From Euonymus europaeus (Eukaryota > Streptophyta > Magnoliopsida > Celastrales > Celastraceae), in contig OY756960.1 of assembly GCA_963580455.1 (NCBI GenBank), forward strand, positions 8,680,001-8,744,000: DNA of 64,000 nucleotides. The letters are read 5' to 3'. Shown here in pieces: positions 52,051-62,631 of this stretch; position 1 is the stretch's first letter, and each line of letters begins with the position of its first letter. Below the pieces are notes generated by a model, which saw only the letters and a list, made by a program, of their open reading frames with translations, made no database searches and had not been told where the DNA came from. The translations under genes were made by a program, and so were the position numbers.

Positions 52051-53520
52051 TTATAACTCAAGCACCCTAGCTTTAAGATGATCATAATCATGCATATTTA
52101 CATTTGAATTTTCAGCCATACAAGCATTCTCATCAAGCATAAGAGATTTTTGTTTTAGACACTTATTCTCATCAATCAAAACATCATGCTCAAGTATCAT
52201 ATCATCATTTTTAGCACATATAGAAACATACTTGGCATTCAACTCCTCAAGTTCACTAACATGCATTTCATCATTTTTCATAAGTCTAGCATTTTCTTTC
52301 TTAAGTTGTTTGCACTTTCTAAGCAACATACCATGAGAATCACATAAATCATCATAATTGGAATATAATTCATCATAGGTTAAAGGAGTAGAATCTTTTA
52401 CCATCTCATCTTGAGAGGATGAGTCAATTTTCTCTTCTTTTGCCATAAGACAAAAGTGTGCCTTATGCTCCATCTCATCCTCACTTGATGAGCTTGATGA
52501 TGAATCATCCCATGTTGCTTTCAATGCCTTCTTCTTCTCTTTGCCTTTCCCTTTGTGATATTTCTTGGATGCTTTGGGGCACTCGGCAATAAAGTGACCA
52601 ACTTTGCCACAATTGAAACAAGTTGGTTTCTCTCTTTCCTTCTCCTTCTCCTTGTCTTTGAACTTTCGATTCTTGAATCCACCTCTCTTGTTCCTCACAA
52701 ATTTCTTGAAATTCTTCACCATCATAGCCATCTCATCATCACTATCTTCACTCTCACTACTTGAAGACACTTCCCTTTCACCATGACTCATGGCCTCCCT
52801 TGGCTTAGAGGTCACGGCTAGGGCAATGCCCTTCTTCCTTTGAGGCTCCTCATCCACTCTATTTAACACTTTCATCTCATGAGTCATCAAGCTCCCAATG
52901 AGCTCATCCAACTTCAAAGTCCTCACGTCTTTGGCCTCCTCAATGGCGGTCACCTTCTCACTCCAATTTCTAGGTAAGCTCCTTAGAACCTTTTGTACCT
53001 TGTCATGCATAGGGTAAGGTTTGCCAAGAGCATTCAAATCATTGCATATGCATGTCAACCTATTAAACATGTCACTAATGCATTCACCTTCAAGCATTTT
53101 GAACAATTCATATTTTTGCACTAACATGTTAATTTTGCAATCTTTAACTTGACTAGTTCCTTCATGCTTTAATTCTAACATTTTCCAAATCTCTTGAGCA
53201 CTAATGCATGCACTAATATGATCATACTCACCCCTAGCTAATGCAATATGTAACAAGTTAATTGCTTTTTCATTTAAGCTCACCTTCTTGTCATCACTCT
53301 CACTATACTCACTCTCATCCTTAGGAACTACCTTATCTCCCTCTCTCTTGGTAGGAATGAATGGTCCATTCTCTATAACTCTCCATAAGGCCATATCCAT
53401 ACTCCTAATAAAAATCCTCATCCTATTCTTCCAAAAGCCATAGTCCTTGCCATCAGAGAACGGTGGCCTATTTGATGACAAGCCCTCACCATCATGTGGT
53501 CTAGTACTAGTGTAAGCCAT
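52051..53520 (-). CDS. gag: Gag polyprotein, CCHC zinc knuckle (489 codons)
   Basis: Gag forms the cytoplasmic virus-like particle and packages element RNA. The first ATG after the primer binding site opens the frame. Residues about 15-55 have the proline and tryptophan pattern of plant copia gag N-termini (PPFSDGKDYGFWKNRM), and residues 80-220 are the helical gag core. Acidic and serine-rich stretches surround a zinc knuckle at about 301-314 (CFNCGKVGHFIAEC, spacing CX2CX4HX4C) within a lysine-rich region. Residues about 380-489 look like a coiled coil (repeated Leu, Glu and Lys with ELEELNAKY), as in SIRE-type gag. The frame ends at a TAA (52,051-52,053), but the same frame stays open beyond it, so this stop probably truncates a longer gag-pol frame. 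Confidence 0.85.
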   Translation of the reverse strand: MAYTSTRPHDGEGLSSNRPPFSDGKDYGFWKNRMRIFIRSMDMALWRVIENGPFIPTKREGDKVVPKDESEYSESDDKKVSLNEKAINLLHIALARGEYDHISACISAQEIWKMLELKHEGTSQVKDCKINMLVQKYELFKMLEGECISDMFNRLTCICNDLNALGKPYPMHDKVQKVLRSLPRNWSEKVTAIEEAKDVRTLKLDELIGSLMTHEMKVLNRVDEEPQRKKGIALAVTSKPREAMSHGEREVSSSSESEDSDDEMAMMVKNFKKFVRNKRGGFKNRKFKDKEKEKEREKPTCFNCGKVGHFIAECPKASKKYHKGKGKEKKKALKATWDDSSSSSSSEDEMEHKAHFCLMAKEEKIDSSSQDEMVKDSTPLTYDELYSNYDDLCDSHGMLLRKCKQLKKENARLMKNDEMHVSELEELNAKYVSICAKNDDMILEHDVLIDENKCLKQKSLMLDENACMAENSNVNMHDYDHLKARVLEL

Positions 53521-53562
53521 TTGATCTAAGCTAGAATGTTAATTCTATTACTTTGCTAACCT

Positions 53563-53574
53563 GCTCTGATACCA
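53563..53574 (-). other. Primer binding site (tRNA-iMet type)
   Basis: On the minus strand the sequence TGGTATCAGAGC starts two bases inside the 5' LTR. This is the usual plant Ty1-copia primer binding site, complementary to the 3' end of initiator methionine tRNA. The gag start codon (53,520) lies only about 40 bases further on, so the leader outside the LTR is short. Confidence 0.92.
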
Positions 53575-53576
53575 AT

Positions 53577-55959
53577 TGAAATCACTAGGCTAACACAAGA
53601 GGGGGGGTGAATTGTGTTTTAAAAAACTAAATATAAACCCCAAGCACAAAACCACAACCTAAAAACTCACAAATGATTAAGGCAATGTCAAGAATGCAAA
53701 TCTGCGCACTAATCGTGTAAATGCAATTTGACCTAGCAATTCAACTCGGAATGTAACGAAATTTGATATGCAATATTAAAACACGTCAATGAACACTATA
53801 TCAAAAATTCAGCTCAAAATTCAAAGTCTAGATATATGAACAATTCACGGACAGATTGGTATTCTGGAAAATTAACAATCAAAAGTATACCTAGAATTCA
53901 ATAATCACAAGTTGTTCAACCACAAGCAATATCCCAACAAGCAATGGCAGCAAGCAACACCCTAATATCAACTTCTAAGGCACACAAATCACCAATAACA
54001 CCAATAGAATGATAATCACAAATAAGTCACTACAAGGCAGCAAGTCTAACACACAAACAAGCAAGGAAATCAAAATAGTGTGCACAAGGATATATAGTGG
54101 TTCGGTGCTCACACCTACATCCACTACCTAAGCCCTCAAGCTTAGGATTTCCCAATCCACTAAAGGATATATGTGGTTTTGCAAGTTCACCACAAACTTA
54201 GGGTTTCCAAGAACACCCCAAACTTGTACACCAACAAGGTTTGAAGCTAACCTTAAACTTTCACACACCTCTCAAAGGTAATGCCCTCAAAAGGGACTTT
54301 TACAAGTATTTGGATTTTGGTTCTCTCAAGATTAGCTCTAGGCTATATATAGTTGGAGAACACTCAAATTCACAAGATGTTGATCAAATGGGTTTTGATT
54401 CAAATGTGTAGCAAACACTCATGTAATCTCACACAAAGCTCACACTGGATCAAGAATAGGTTTAGGTGAAGCTTTGTTGAAGAACTCTCAAGAACACACC
54501 AAGAGTACCCAAGGGTAGAAAGATTTTGGGGTGGTTCAAGGAGTTTTTGGATCTCTCTTTCAAATAGGAAGATGATGGCTTGAATGTAATCAAAGTGGTA
54601 GCAAGAGATCGCAAGGAAGAAGCTTGAATCAAGAAGATGAAGTTGAGAGCAAGTAAGCTTGAACACTTAGAAAAAAATCTGCAAATGCTTCTTCCACCTA
54701 GCAAGAATGGCCGACCCTTCTCTCTTCAAAACAAACAAAACCAACTCAGCCATTGGATCAATACATCTTCAAATCTTGGCCCTTGAAGCTACTTTCAAAT
54801 CTGGACCTTTCTTTAATTCAAATGAAATTGATCTCAGCCATTGAAGATCAAGCCGTTGGCATCATTTTGTCAAGAGTTGTCCTTTTGAGTTGCACCTTGT
54901 TTGGATCAATCAAATGAGTCTTCTTCATGAAGCAACTCTCTCTCAAGGAATGCCAAACAAGTCCATCTTAAATTCTGGAAAATATTATAACTTTATGTCA
55001 TCTTGTCTCTCCCTTGTCTCTTCCTTGTCTCCATAGTGCAAGTGTTAGGCACACTACCAACCAAGTATTTCAAACTTGTATTCCCTCTACTTTGTTGACT
55101 CCAAATCAAATAATAAAGCTTCTAGAAGTTCTTGAGTTAATTCTCCAGCAATAATAACACAAGTCACACGGCTGAAACCATTTCTTGCACACAAAGTGTC
55201 AAACTTGAACCAAATAGGGTTGACCATGTCCAAACTTGTCTAAATGAGCTTCAAATCATGATGCACAAATTTTCTCAATAGAATCAGCTTCATGATACTT
55301 CAAATAGTCTCATGATGATCAGTTGATTAAGCCTACAAAAAGAATAGATGACAAAACATCCCATTTTTGCTTGTAAGCTCAAAGAGCTTCAATGCTAGCA
55401 CTTAGGTTAATCAACATGTTATAAGCTTAATAAAATTCAAGTAAGCACATGATAAATCATTTCATATATAACTGAATGTGCATACAAAATTTCACTTATA
55501 ACTGAGGTCATTTGGTCATTCAATTTGATCATGCAAATCTCAACTAGCCCAGTTTAATGACTGCACAGGTGAATTTATTTCAACAGACAAATTGAACCTG
55601 ATAAACTTAAAATTGACCTGACACTATTTGACAATGACAAATTCCAGAGTGTCTTAAATAATTTTCAGAACAAGAATCAAGTCAATCAGAGCTCATATGA
55701 ATAAGTTATGACTGTTCAACCAATGTGTGCGCAGTGTGATGTTGTGACAGATTTTAGCATCGAAAAATAAGTCAGTCCAGATTCATCCAATTTATATCAA
55801 ACATGATCAAACATGATTCCAAAGATATACAATGAAGCTTAAATCAGTAGATATAATTTATTTCATGATTTATCCAAATTCATCCAAAGTTAAGCACAAT
55901 CAAATAGTCCAATATGTATTTTTGCATCAAAACACAAATGTAGGACTTATGGTCCAACA
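53577..55959 (-). repeat. 5' LTR (right), 2,383 bp
   Basis: This is the upstream LTR for the minus-strand element and carries its promoter. It runs from TGTTGGACC (at 55,959) to GTGATTTCA (at 53,577). Near its inner end is CACCCCCCCTCTTGTG (minus strand), a motif often seen close to plant copia LTR ends. It differs from the left LTR at about seven positions by eye. Short minus-strand frames of 88 and 80 codons at 54,400-54,704 are duplicated in the other LTR and are not considered genes. Confidence 0.95.
54343..54352 (-). promoter_or_regulatory. Putative TATA box of the 5' LTR
   Basis: CTATATATAG lies about 770 bp upstream of the gag-proximal LTR edge. On the minus strand it is preceded by GTTCTCCAA and followed by CCTAGAGC. 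The position would give a transcript leaving the LTR toward PBS and gag. The same sequence is at 46,020-46,029 in the 3' LTR. A promoter role is inferred from the motif and position only. Confidence 0.5.
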
Positions 55960-55964
55960 CGAAG
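55960..55964. repeat. Target-site duplication, right (CGAAG)
   Basis: This is the exact partner of 45,249-45,253. The next bases TTGCTCAACTC continue the interrupted monomer. Confidence 0.95.
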
Positions 55965-57299
55965 TTGCTCAACTCTATCTATGAAGGATCTTTTAACGGT
56001 TTTTGTCCATTTGGCATAGATATGTGGTGTTTTGTCTTCGAAATAATCTACGAAGCTTATACTCGTAAAATTTGACATAGAAGAACAATAAAAAGTGTAC
56101 ACCGAGCAACATTCATGGTCCGAAGTAGCTCAACTCTATCTATGGAAAAGCTTTAACTGTTATTGTCCATTTTTCATAGAAAGGTGGTGTTTTGACATCG
56201 AAATAATCTAGGAAGCTTATACTCGAAAAATTTAACATAGAAGAACAATAAAAAGTGTATATCGTGCAGCTTTGACGGTTCAAAATTGCTCAACTCTCTC
56301 GATGGAGTTGTTTTTAATAGTTTTACCGAATTTAGACCGATATTGTTCTCTTGACAACAAAACAATTTGCGAAGCGAATACTAGTAATTTTGGACATAAA
56401 GAAACAATAAAAAGTGTACACCGAGCAACTTTCAAGGTCCGAAGTTGCTCAACTCTATCTATAGAGAAGCTTTAAACGGTTTTTATCCATTTGTCATAGA
56501 AAGGTGGTGTTTTGGCATCGAAATAATCTAGGAAGCTTATACTCGTAAATTTTGACAAGAAAGAACAATAAAAAGTGTACACCGAGCAACTTTCATGGTT
56601 CGAAGTTGGTCAACTCTATCTATGAAGGAGCTTTTAACGGTTTTTGTCCATTTGGCATAGAAATGTGGTGATTTGGAATCGAAATAATCTAGGAAGCTTA
56701 TAATCGTAAAATTTGACATAGAACAACAATAAAAAGTGTACACCGAGCAACTTTGATGGTCCGAAGTTGCTCAACTCTATCTATGAATGAGATTTTAACG
56801 GTTTTTGTCCATTTGGCGTAGATACGTGGTGTTTTGTCATTGAAATAATCTAGGAGGCTTATACTCATAAAATTTGACATAGAAGAACCATAAAAAGTGT
56901 ACACCAAGCAACTTTCAAGGTCCGAAGTTGCTCAACTCTATCTATGGGGAAGCTTTCAACGGTTTTTGTCCATTTGTCATAGAAAGGTGGTATTTTGGCA
57001 TTGAAATAATCTAGGAAGCTTATACTCGTAAAATTCGACAAAGAAGAACAATAAAAAGCGTACACCGAGCAACTTTCATGGTCCGAAGTTGCTCAACTCT
57101 GTCTATGGAAGAGCTTTTAACGGTTTTTGTCTTTTTAGCATAGAAAGTTGGTGTTTTGGAATCGAAGTAATCTAGGAAGTTATACTAGTAAAATTTGACA
57201 TAGAAGAACAATAAAAAGTATACACCGACCAACTTTCATGGTCCGAAGTTACTCAACTCTATCTACGGATGAGCTTTTAACGGTTTTTGTCCATTTTTC

Positions 57300-57940
57300 A
57301 TAGAAAGTTGGTGTTCGGCATCGAAATAATCTAGGAATATTATACTCAAAAATTTGACATAGAAGAACAATAAAAAGTGTACACCGAGCAACTTTCATGG
57401 TCCGAAGTTTTCAACTCTACCTATGGTGGAGCGTTTAGCGGTTTTTGTCCATTTTTCATAGAAAGGCGTTTTTTTGCATCGAAATTATCTAGAAAGCTTA
57501 TACTCGTAAAAATTGACATAGAAGAACAATAAAAAGTTTACACCGAGCAATTTTGATGGTCCGAAATTGCTCAACTCTATCTATGGAGGAGCTTTTAACG
57601 GTTTTTGTCCATTTGGAATAGATATGTGGTGTTTTGACATCGAAATAATCTACGAAGCTTATACTCCTAAAATTTGAGATAGAAGAACAATAAAAAGTGT
57701 ACGCCGAGCAACTTTAATGGTCCGAATTTGCTCAACTCTATCTATGGAGGAGCTTTTAACGGTTTTTGTCCATTTGTCGTACAAAGGTGGTTTTTTGGCA
57801 TCGAAATAATCTAGAAAGCTTATACTCAAAAAATTTGACATAGAAGAACAATATAAAGTATACACTGAGCAACTTTGATGGTCCGAAGTTGCTCAACTCT
57901 ATCTATGAAGGAGATTTTAACGGTTTTTGTCCATTTGGCA
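57300..57940. repeat. Third copy of the marker-monomer segment
   Basis: The short GGTGTTCGGCATCG / GAATATTATACTC unit, the GGAGCGTTTAGCGG unit, the GATATGTGG unit and the GTCGTACAAAGG unit follow each other here as at about 2,460-3,090 and 44,640-45,250. A partial fourth copy with the first two units lies at about 59,080-59,260. Confidence 0.8.
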
Positions 57941-58029
57941 TAGATATGAGGTGTTTTGGCATGGAAATATCTTGGAAGCTTATACTCGTAAAATTTGACA
58001 AAGAATAACAATAAAAAACGTACACCGAG

Positions 58030-58460
58030 CAACTTTCATGGTCCGAAGTTGCTCAACTCTATCTATGGAGGAGCTTTTAACGGTTTTTGTCTATTTGTCA
58101 TAGAAAGGTGGTGTTTTGGCATAGAAATAATCTAGGAAGCTTATACTCGAAAAATTTGACATAGAAGAACAATAAAAAGTGTATATCAGGCAACTTTGAT
58201 AGTTCGAATTTGCTCAACTCTCTCTATGGAGTAGTTTTTAATAGTTTTGCCGAATTAAGACCGATATTGTTCTCTTGACAACAAAAAAATTTGCGAAGCG
58301 AATACTAGTAATTTAGGACATAAAGAAACAATAAAAAGTGCATACCGAGCAACATTCGTGGTTCGGAATTGCTCAACTATATCTATGGAGGAGCTTTTAA
58401 CGGTTTTTATCCATTTGTCATCAAAAGTTGGTGTTTCGGCATCGAAATAATCTATGAAGC
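58030..58460. repeat. Higher-order copy, partner 60,600-61,030
   Basis: A B monomer with the private form GTATATCAGGCAACTTTG and GGAGTAGTTTTTAATAG, plus flanking units, repeats at a shift of 2,569 bp (16 monomers). A third B of this form lies near 62,040, 1,282 bp (eight monomers) further on. Confidence 0.82.
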
Positions 58461-61190
58461 TTATACTCGTAAAATTTGACATAGAAGAACAATAAAAAGT
58501 GTACACCGAGCAACTTTCATGGTCCGAAGTTGCTCAACTCTATCTATGGAGGAGCTTTTAACGGTTTTTGTCCATTTGGCATAGAAATGTGGTGATTTGG
58601 CATCGAAATATTCTAGGAAGCTTATAATCGTAAAATTTGACATAGAACAACAATAAAAAGTGTACACCGAGCAACTTTGATGGTCCGAAGTTGCTCAACT
58701 CTATCTATGATGGGGATTTTAACGGTTTTTGTCCATTTGGCATAGATACGTGGTGTTTTAGCATTGAAATAATCTAGGAGACTTATACTCATAAAATTTG
58801 ACATAGATGAACCATAAAAAGTGTACACGGAGAAACTTTCAAGGTCCGAAGTTGCTCAACTCTATCTATGGGGGAGCTTTCAACGGTTTTTGTCCATTTG
58901 TCATAGAAAGGGTGTGTTTTGGAATCGAAATAATCTAGGAAGTTATACTAGTAAAATTTGACATAGAAGAACAATAAAAAGTGTACACTGAGCAACTTTC
59001 ATGGTCCGAAGTTGCACACCTCTATCTATGGATGAGCTTTTGACGGTTTTTATCCATTTTTCATAAAAAGTTGGTGTTCGGCATCGAAATAATTTTGGAA
59101 TATTATACTCGTAAATTTAAAATAGAAGAACAATAAAAACTGTACAGCGAGCAACTTTCATGGTCCGAAGTTGTCAACTCTATCTATGGTAGAGCGTTTA
59201 GCGGTTTTTGTCCATTTGTCACAGAAAGGTGTTTTTTTTGCATCGAAATAATCTAGGAAGCTCATACTCGTAAAATTTGACATAGAAGAACAATAAAAAG
59301 TGTACACCGAGCAACTTTCATGGTCCGAAGTTGCTCAACTCTATCTATGGAGGAGCTTTTAACGGTTTTTGTCCATTTGGCATAGAAATGTGGTGATTTG
59401 GCATCGAAATAATCTAGGAAGCTTATAATCATAAAATTTGACATAGAATAACAATAAAAAGTGTACACCGAGCAACTTTGATGGTCCGACGTTGCTCAAC
59501 TCTATCTATGAAGGAGATTTTAACTGTTCTTGTCCATTTGGCATAGATACGTGGTGTTTTGGCATTGAAATAATCTAGGGGGCTTATACTCATAAAATTT
59601 GACAAAGAAGAACCAAAAAAAGTGTACACCGAGAAACTTTTAAGGTCCGAAGTTGCTCAACTCCATCTATGGGGGAGCTTTCAACGGTTTTTGTCCATTT
59701 GGCATAGAAATGTGGTGTTTTGGAGTCGAAATAATCTAGGAAGGTTATACTCGTAAAATTTGACAAAGAAGAACAATAAAAAGCGTACACCGAGCAACTT
59801 TCATGGTCCGAAGTTGCTCAACTCTGTCTATGGAGGAGCTTTCAACGGTTTTTGTCCATTTGGCATAGAAAGTTGGTGTTTTGGCATCGAAATAATCTAC
59901 GAAGCTTATACTCATAAAATTTGACATAGAAGAACAATAAAAAGTGTAAACCTAGCAACTTTCATGGTCTGAAGTTGCTCTACTTTATCTATAGAGGAGC
60001 TTTTAACGGTTTTTGCCCATTTTGCACAGAAATGTTGTGATTTGGCATCGAAATAGTCTAGCAAGCTTATAATCGTAAAATTTGACATAGAACAACAATA
60101 AAAAATGTACACCGAGCAACTTTGATGGTCCGAAGTTACTCAACTCTATCTATGAAGAAGATTTTAACGGTTTTTGTCCATTTGGCATAGATACGTGGTG
60201 TTTTGGCGTTGAAATAATCTAGGAGGCTTATACTCATAAAATTTGACATAGAAGAACCATAAAAAGTGTATACCGATCAACTTTCAAGGTCCGAAGTTGC
60301 TCAACTCTATCTATGGATGAGCTTTCAACGGTTTTTGTCCATTTGTCATAGAAAGTTGGTGTTTCGGCATCGAAATAATCCAGGAAGCTTATACTCGTAA
60401 AATTTGACAAAGAATAACAATAAAAAATGTACACCGAGCAACTTTTATGGTTCGAAGTTGCTCAACTCTATTTATGGAGGAGCTCTAACGGTTTTTGTCC
60501 ATTTGGCATAAAAATGTGGTGTTTTGGCATCGAAATAATCCAGGAAGCTAATACTCGTAAAATTTGACAAAAAAGAACAATAAAAAATTTACACCGAGCA
60601 ACTTTCATGGTCCGAAGTTGCTCAACTCTATCTATGGAGGAGCTTTTAACGGTTTTTGTCTATTTGTCATAGAAAAGTGGTGTTTTGGCATAGAAATAAT
60701 CTAGGAAGCTTATACTCGAAAAATTTGACATAGAAGAACAATAAAAAGTGTATATCAGGCAACTTTGATAGTTCGAATTTGCTCAACTCTCTCTATGGAG
60801 TAGTTTTTAATAGTTTTGCCGAATTAAGACCGATATTGTTCTCTTGACAACAAAAAAATTTGTGAAGCGAATACTAGTAATTTAGGACATAAAGAAACAA
60901 TAAAAAGTGCATACCGAGCAACATTCGTAGTTCGGAATTGCTCAACTATATCTATGGAGGAGCTTTTAACGGTTTTTATCCATTTGTCATCAAAAGTTAG
61001 TGTTTCGGCATCGAAATAATCTAGGAAGCTTATACTCGTAAAATTTGACAAAGAAGAACAATAAAAAATGTACACCGAGCAACTTTCATGGTTCGAAGTT
61101 GCTCAACTCTATCTATGGAGGAGCTTTTAACGGTTTTTGTCCATTTGGCATAGAAATGTGGTGTTTTGGCATCGAAATAATCTAGGAAGC

Positions 61191-61589
61191 TCATACTCGT
61201 AAAATTTGAGATAGAAGAAGAATAGAAAGTGTACACTGAGCAACTTTCATGGTCCGAAGTTGGTCAACTCCATCTATGGAGGAGCTTTTAACGGTTTTTG
61301 TCCATTTGGCATAGAAATGTGGTGTTTTGGCATCGAAATAATCCAGGAAGCTAATACTCGTAAAATTTGACAAAGAAGAACAATAAAAAATGTACACCGA
61401 GCAACTTTCATGGTCCGAAGTTGCTCAACTCTATCTATGGAGGAGCTTTTAACGGTTTTTGCCCATTTGGCACAAAAATGTGGTGTTTTGCATGAAAATA
61501 ATCTAGAAAGCTTATACTCGTAAAATTTAACATAGAAGAACAATAAAAAGTGTACACCGAGCAACTTTCGTGGTCCGAAGTTGCTCAAC
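61191..61589. repeat. Higher-order copy, partner 63,602-64,000
   Basis: Units marked GCTCATACTCG, GAAGTTGGTCAACTCCATC, AATCCAGGAAGCTAATAC and TTTTTGCCCATTTGGC or TTTTTGCCTATTTGCC repeat at a shift of 2,411 bp (15 monomers), up to the end of the window. Confidence 0.8.
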
Positions 61590-62470
61590 TCTATCTATGA
61601 AGGAGCTTTTAACGGTTTTTGTCCATTTGTCATAGAAAGGTGGTGTTTTGGCATTAAAATAATCTAGGAAGCTTACATTCGAAAAATTTGACATAGAAGA
61701 ACAATAAAAAGTGTATATCGTGCAACTTTGATAGTCCGAAGTTGCTCAACTCTGTCTATGGAGGAGTTTTTAACTGTTACTATCCATTTGTCATAGAAAG
61801 GTGGTGTTTTGACATCGAAATAATCTAGGAAGCTTATACTCATAAAATTTGACATTGAAGAACAATAAAAAGTGTACACCGAGCAACTTTCATGGTCCGA
61901 AGTTGCTCAACTCTATCTATGGAGGAGCTTTTAACGGTTTTTGTCTATTTGTCATAGAAAAGTGGTGTTTTGGCATAGAAATAATCTAGGAAGCTTATAC
62001 TCGAAAAATTTGACATAGAAGAACAATAAAAAGTGTATATCAGGCAACTTTGATAGTTCGAATTTGCTCAACTCTCTCGATGGAGTAGTTTTCAATAGTT
62101 TGCCGAATTTAGACCGATATTGTTCTCTTGACAACAAAACAATTTGCGAAGCGAGTACTAGTAATTTTGGACATAAAAAAACAATAAAAAGTGCATAACG
62201 AGCAACTTTCGTGGTTCGGAATTGCTCAACTCTATCTATGGAGGAGCTTTTAACGGTTTTTATCCATTTGTCATAGAAAGTTGGTGTTTCGGCATCGAAA
62301 TAATCTAGGAAGCTTATACTCCTAAAATTTGACATAGAAGAACAATAAAAAGTGTACTACGAGCAACTTTTAAGATCCGAAGTTGCTCAACTCTATCTAT
62401 GGAGGAGCTTTTAACGGTTTTTGTGCATTTGTCATAGAAAGGTGGTGTTTTGGCATCGAAATAATCTAGG

Positions 62471-62631
62471 AAGCTTATACTCGTAAATTTTGACATAGAA
62501 GAACAATAAAAAGTGTACACCGAGCAACTTTCATGGTCCGAAGTTGCTCAACTCTATTTATGGAGGAGCTTTTAACGGTTTTTGTCCATTTGGCATAGAA
62601 ATGTGGTGATTTGGCATCGAAATAATCTAGG
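62471..62631 (+). repeat. Representative class A monomer, 161 bp
   Basis: One unit measured from AAGCTT to the next AAGCTT, exactly 161 bp. It contains the 9-bp inverted repeat GAGCAACTT (62,522-62,530) and AAGTTGCTC (62,541-62,549) around a 10-base spacer. Next to it is a smaller dyad AGTTG-CT-CAACT. A and T runs (AAAATTT, AATAAAAAG, CTTTTAAC, GGTTTTTG) recur along the unit and could bend DNA or phase nucleosomes. This is the commonest class in the window. Confidence 0.92.

Larger units (their letters stand above)
45254..55959 (-). mobile_element. Full-length Ty1-copia LTR retrotransposon, SIRE/Maximus-like
   Basis: The element is 10,706 bp with two 2,383-bp LTRs that begin TGTTGGACC and end GTGATTTCA on the minus strand. 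It has 5-bp target duplications, a tRNA-iMet-type primer binding site and a purine tract at the 3' LTR. Domain order on the minus strand is gag, protease, integrase, reverse transcriptase, RNase H, the copia order. The long gag with a coiled-coil-like tail, the repeated polypurine motifs before the 3' LTR and the LTR size suggest the SIRE/Maximus lineage. No envelope-like frame is seen. The coding region is broken by three in-frame TAA codons (52,051, 50,564, 48,393) and frameshifts near 51,500 and 49,527, so this copy should not make a complete polyprotein. LTR similarity indicates a recent insertion. The lineage call rests on motif reading, not on a tree. Confidence 0.95.

Noticed and set aside
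49087..52786. Plus-strand frames of 60-101 codons at 49,087, 50,240, 52,555 and 52,604
   Set aside because: They are antisense shadows of pol and gag, without homology or independent support.
45254..55959. A previously undescribed gene system inside the 10.7-kb insert
   Set aside because: Every coding segment is explained by gag, protease, integrase, reverse transcriptase and RNase H of a Ty1-copia element. The remainder is LTR and a short spacer.
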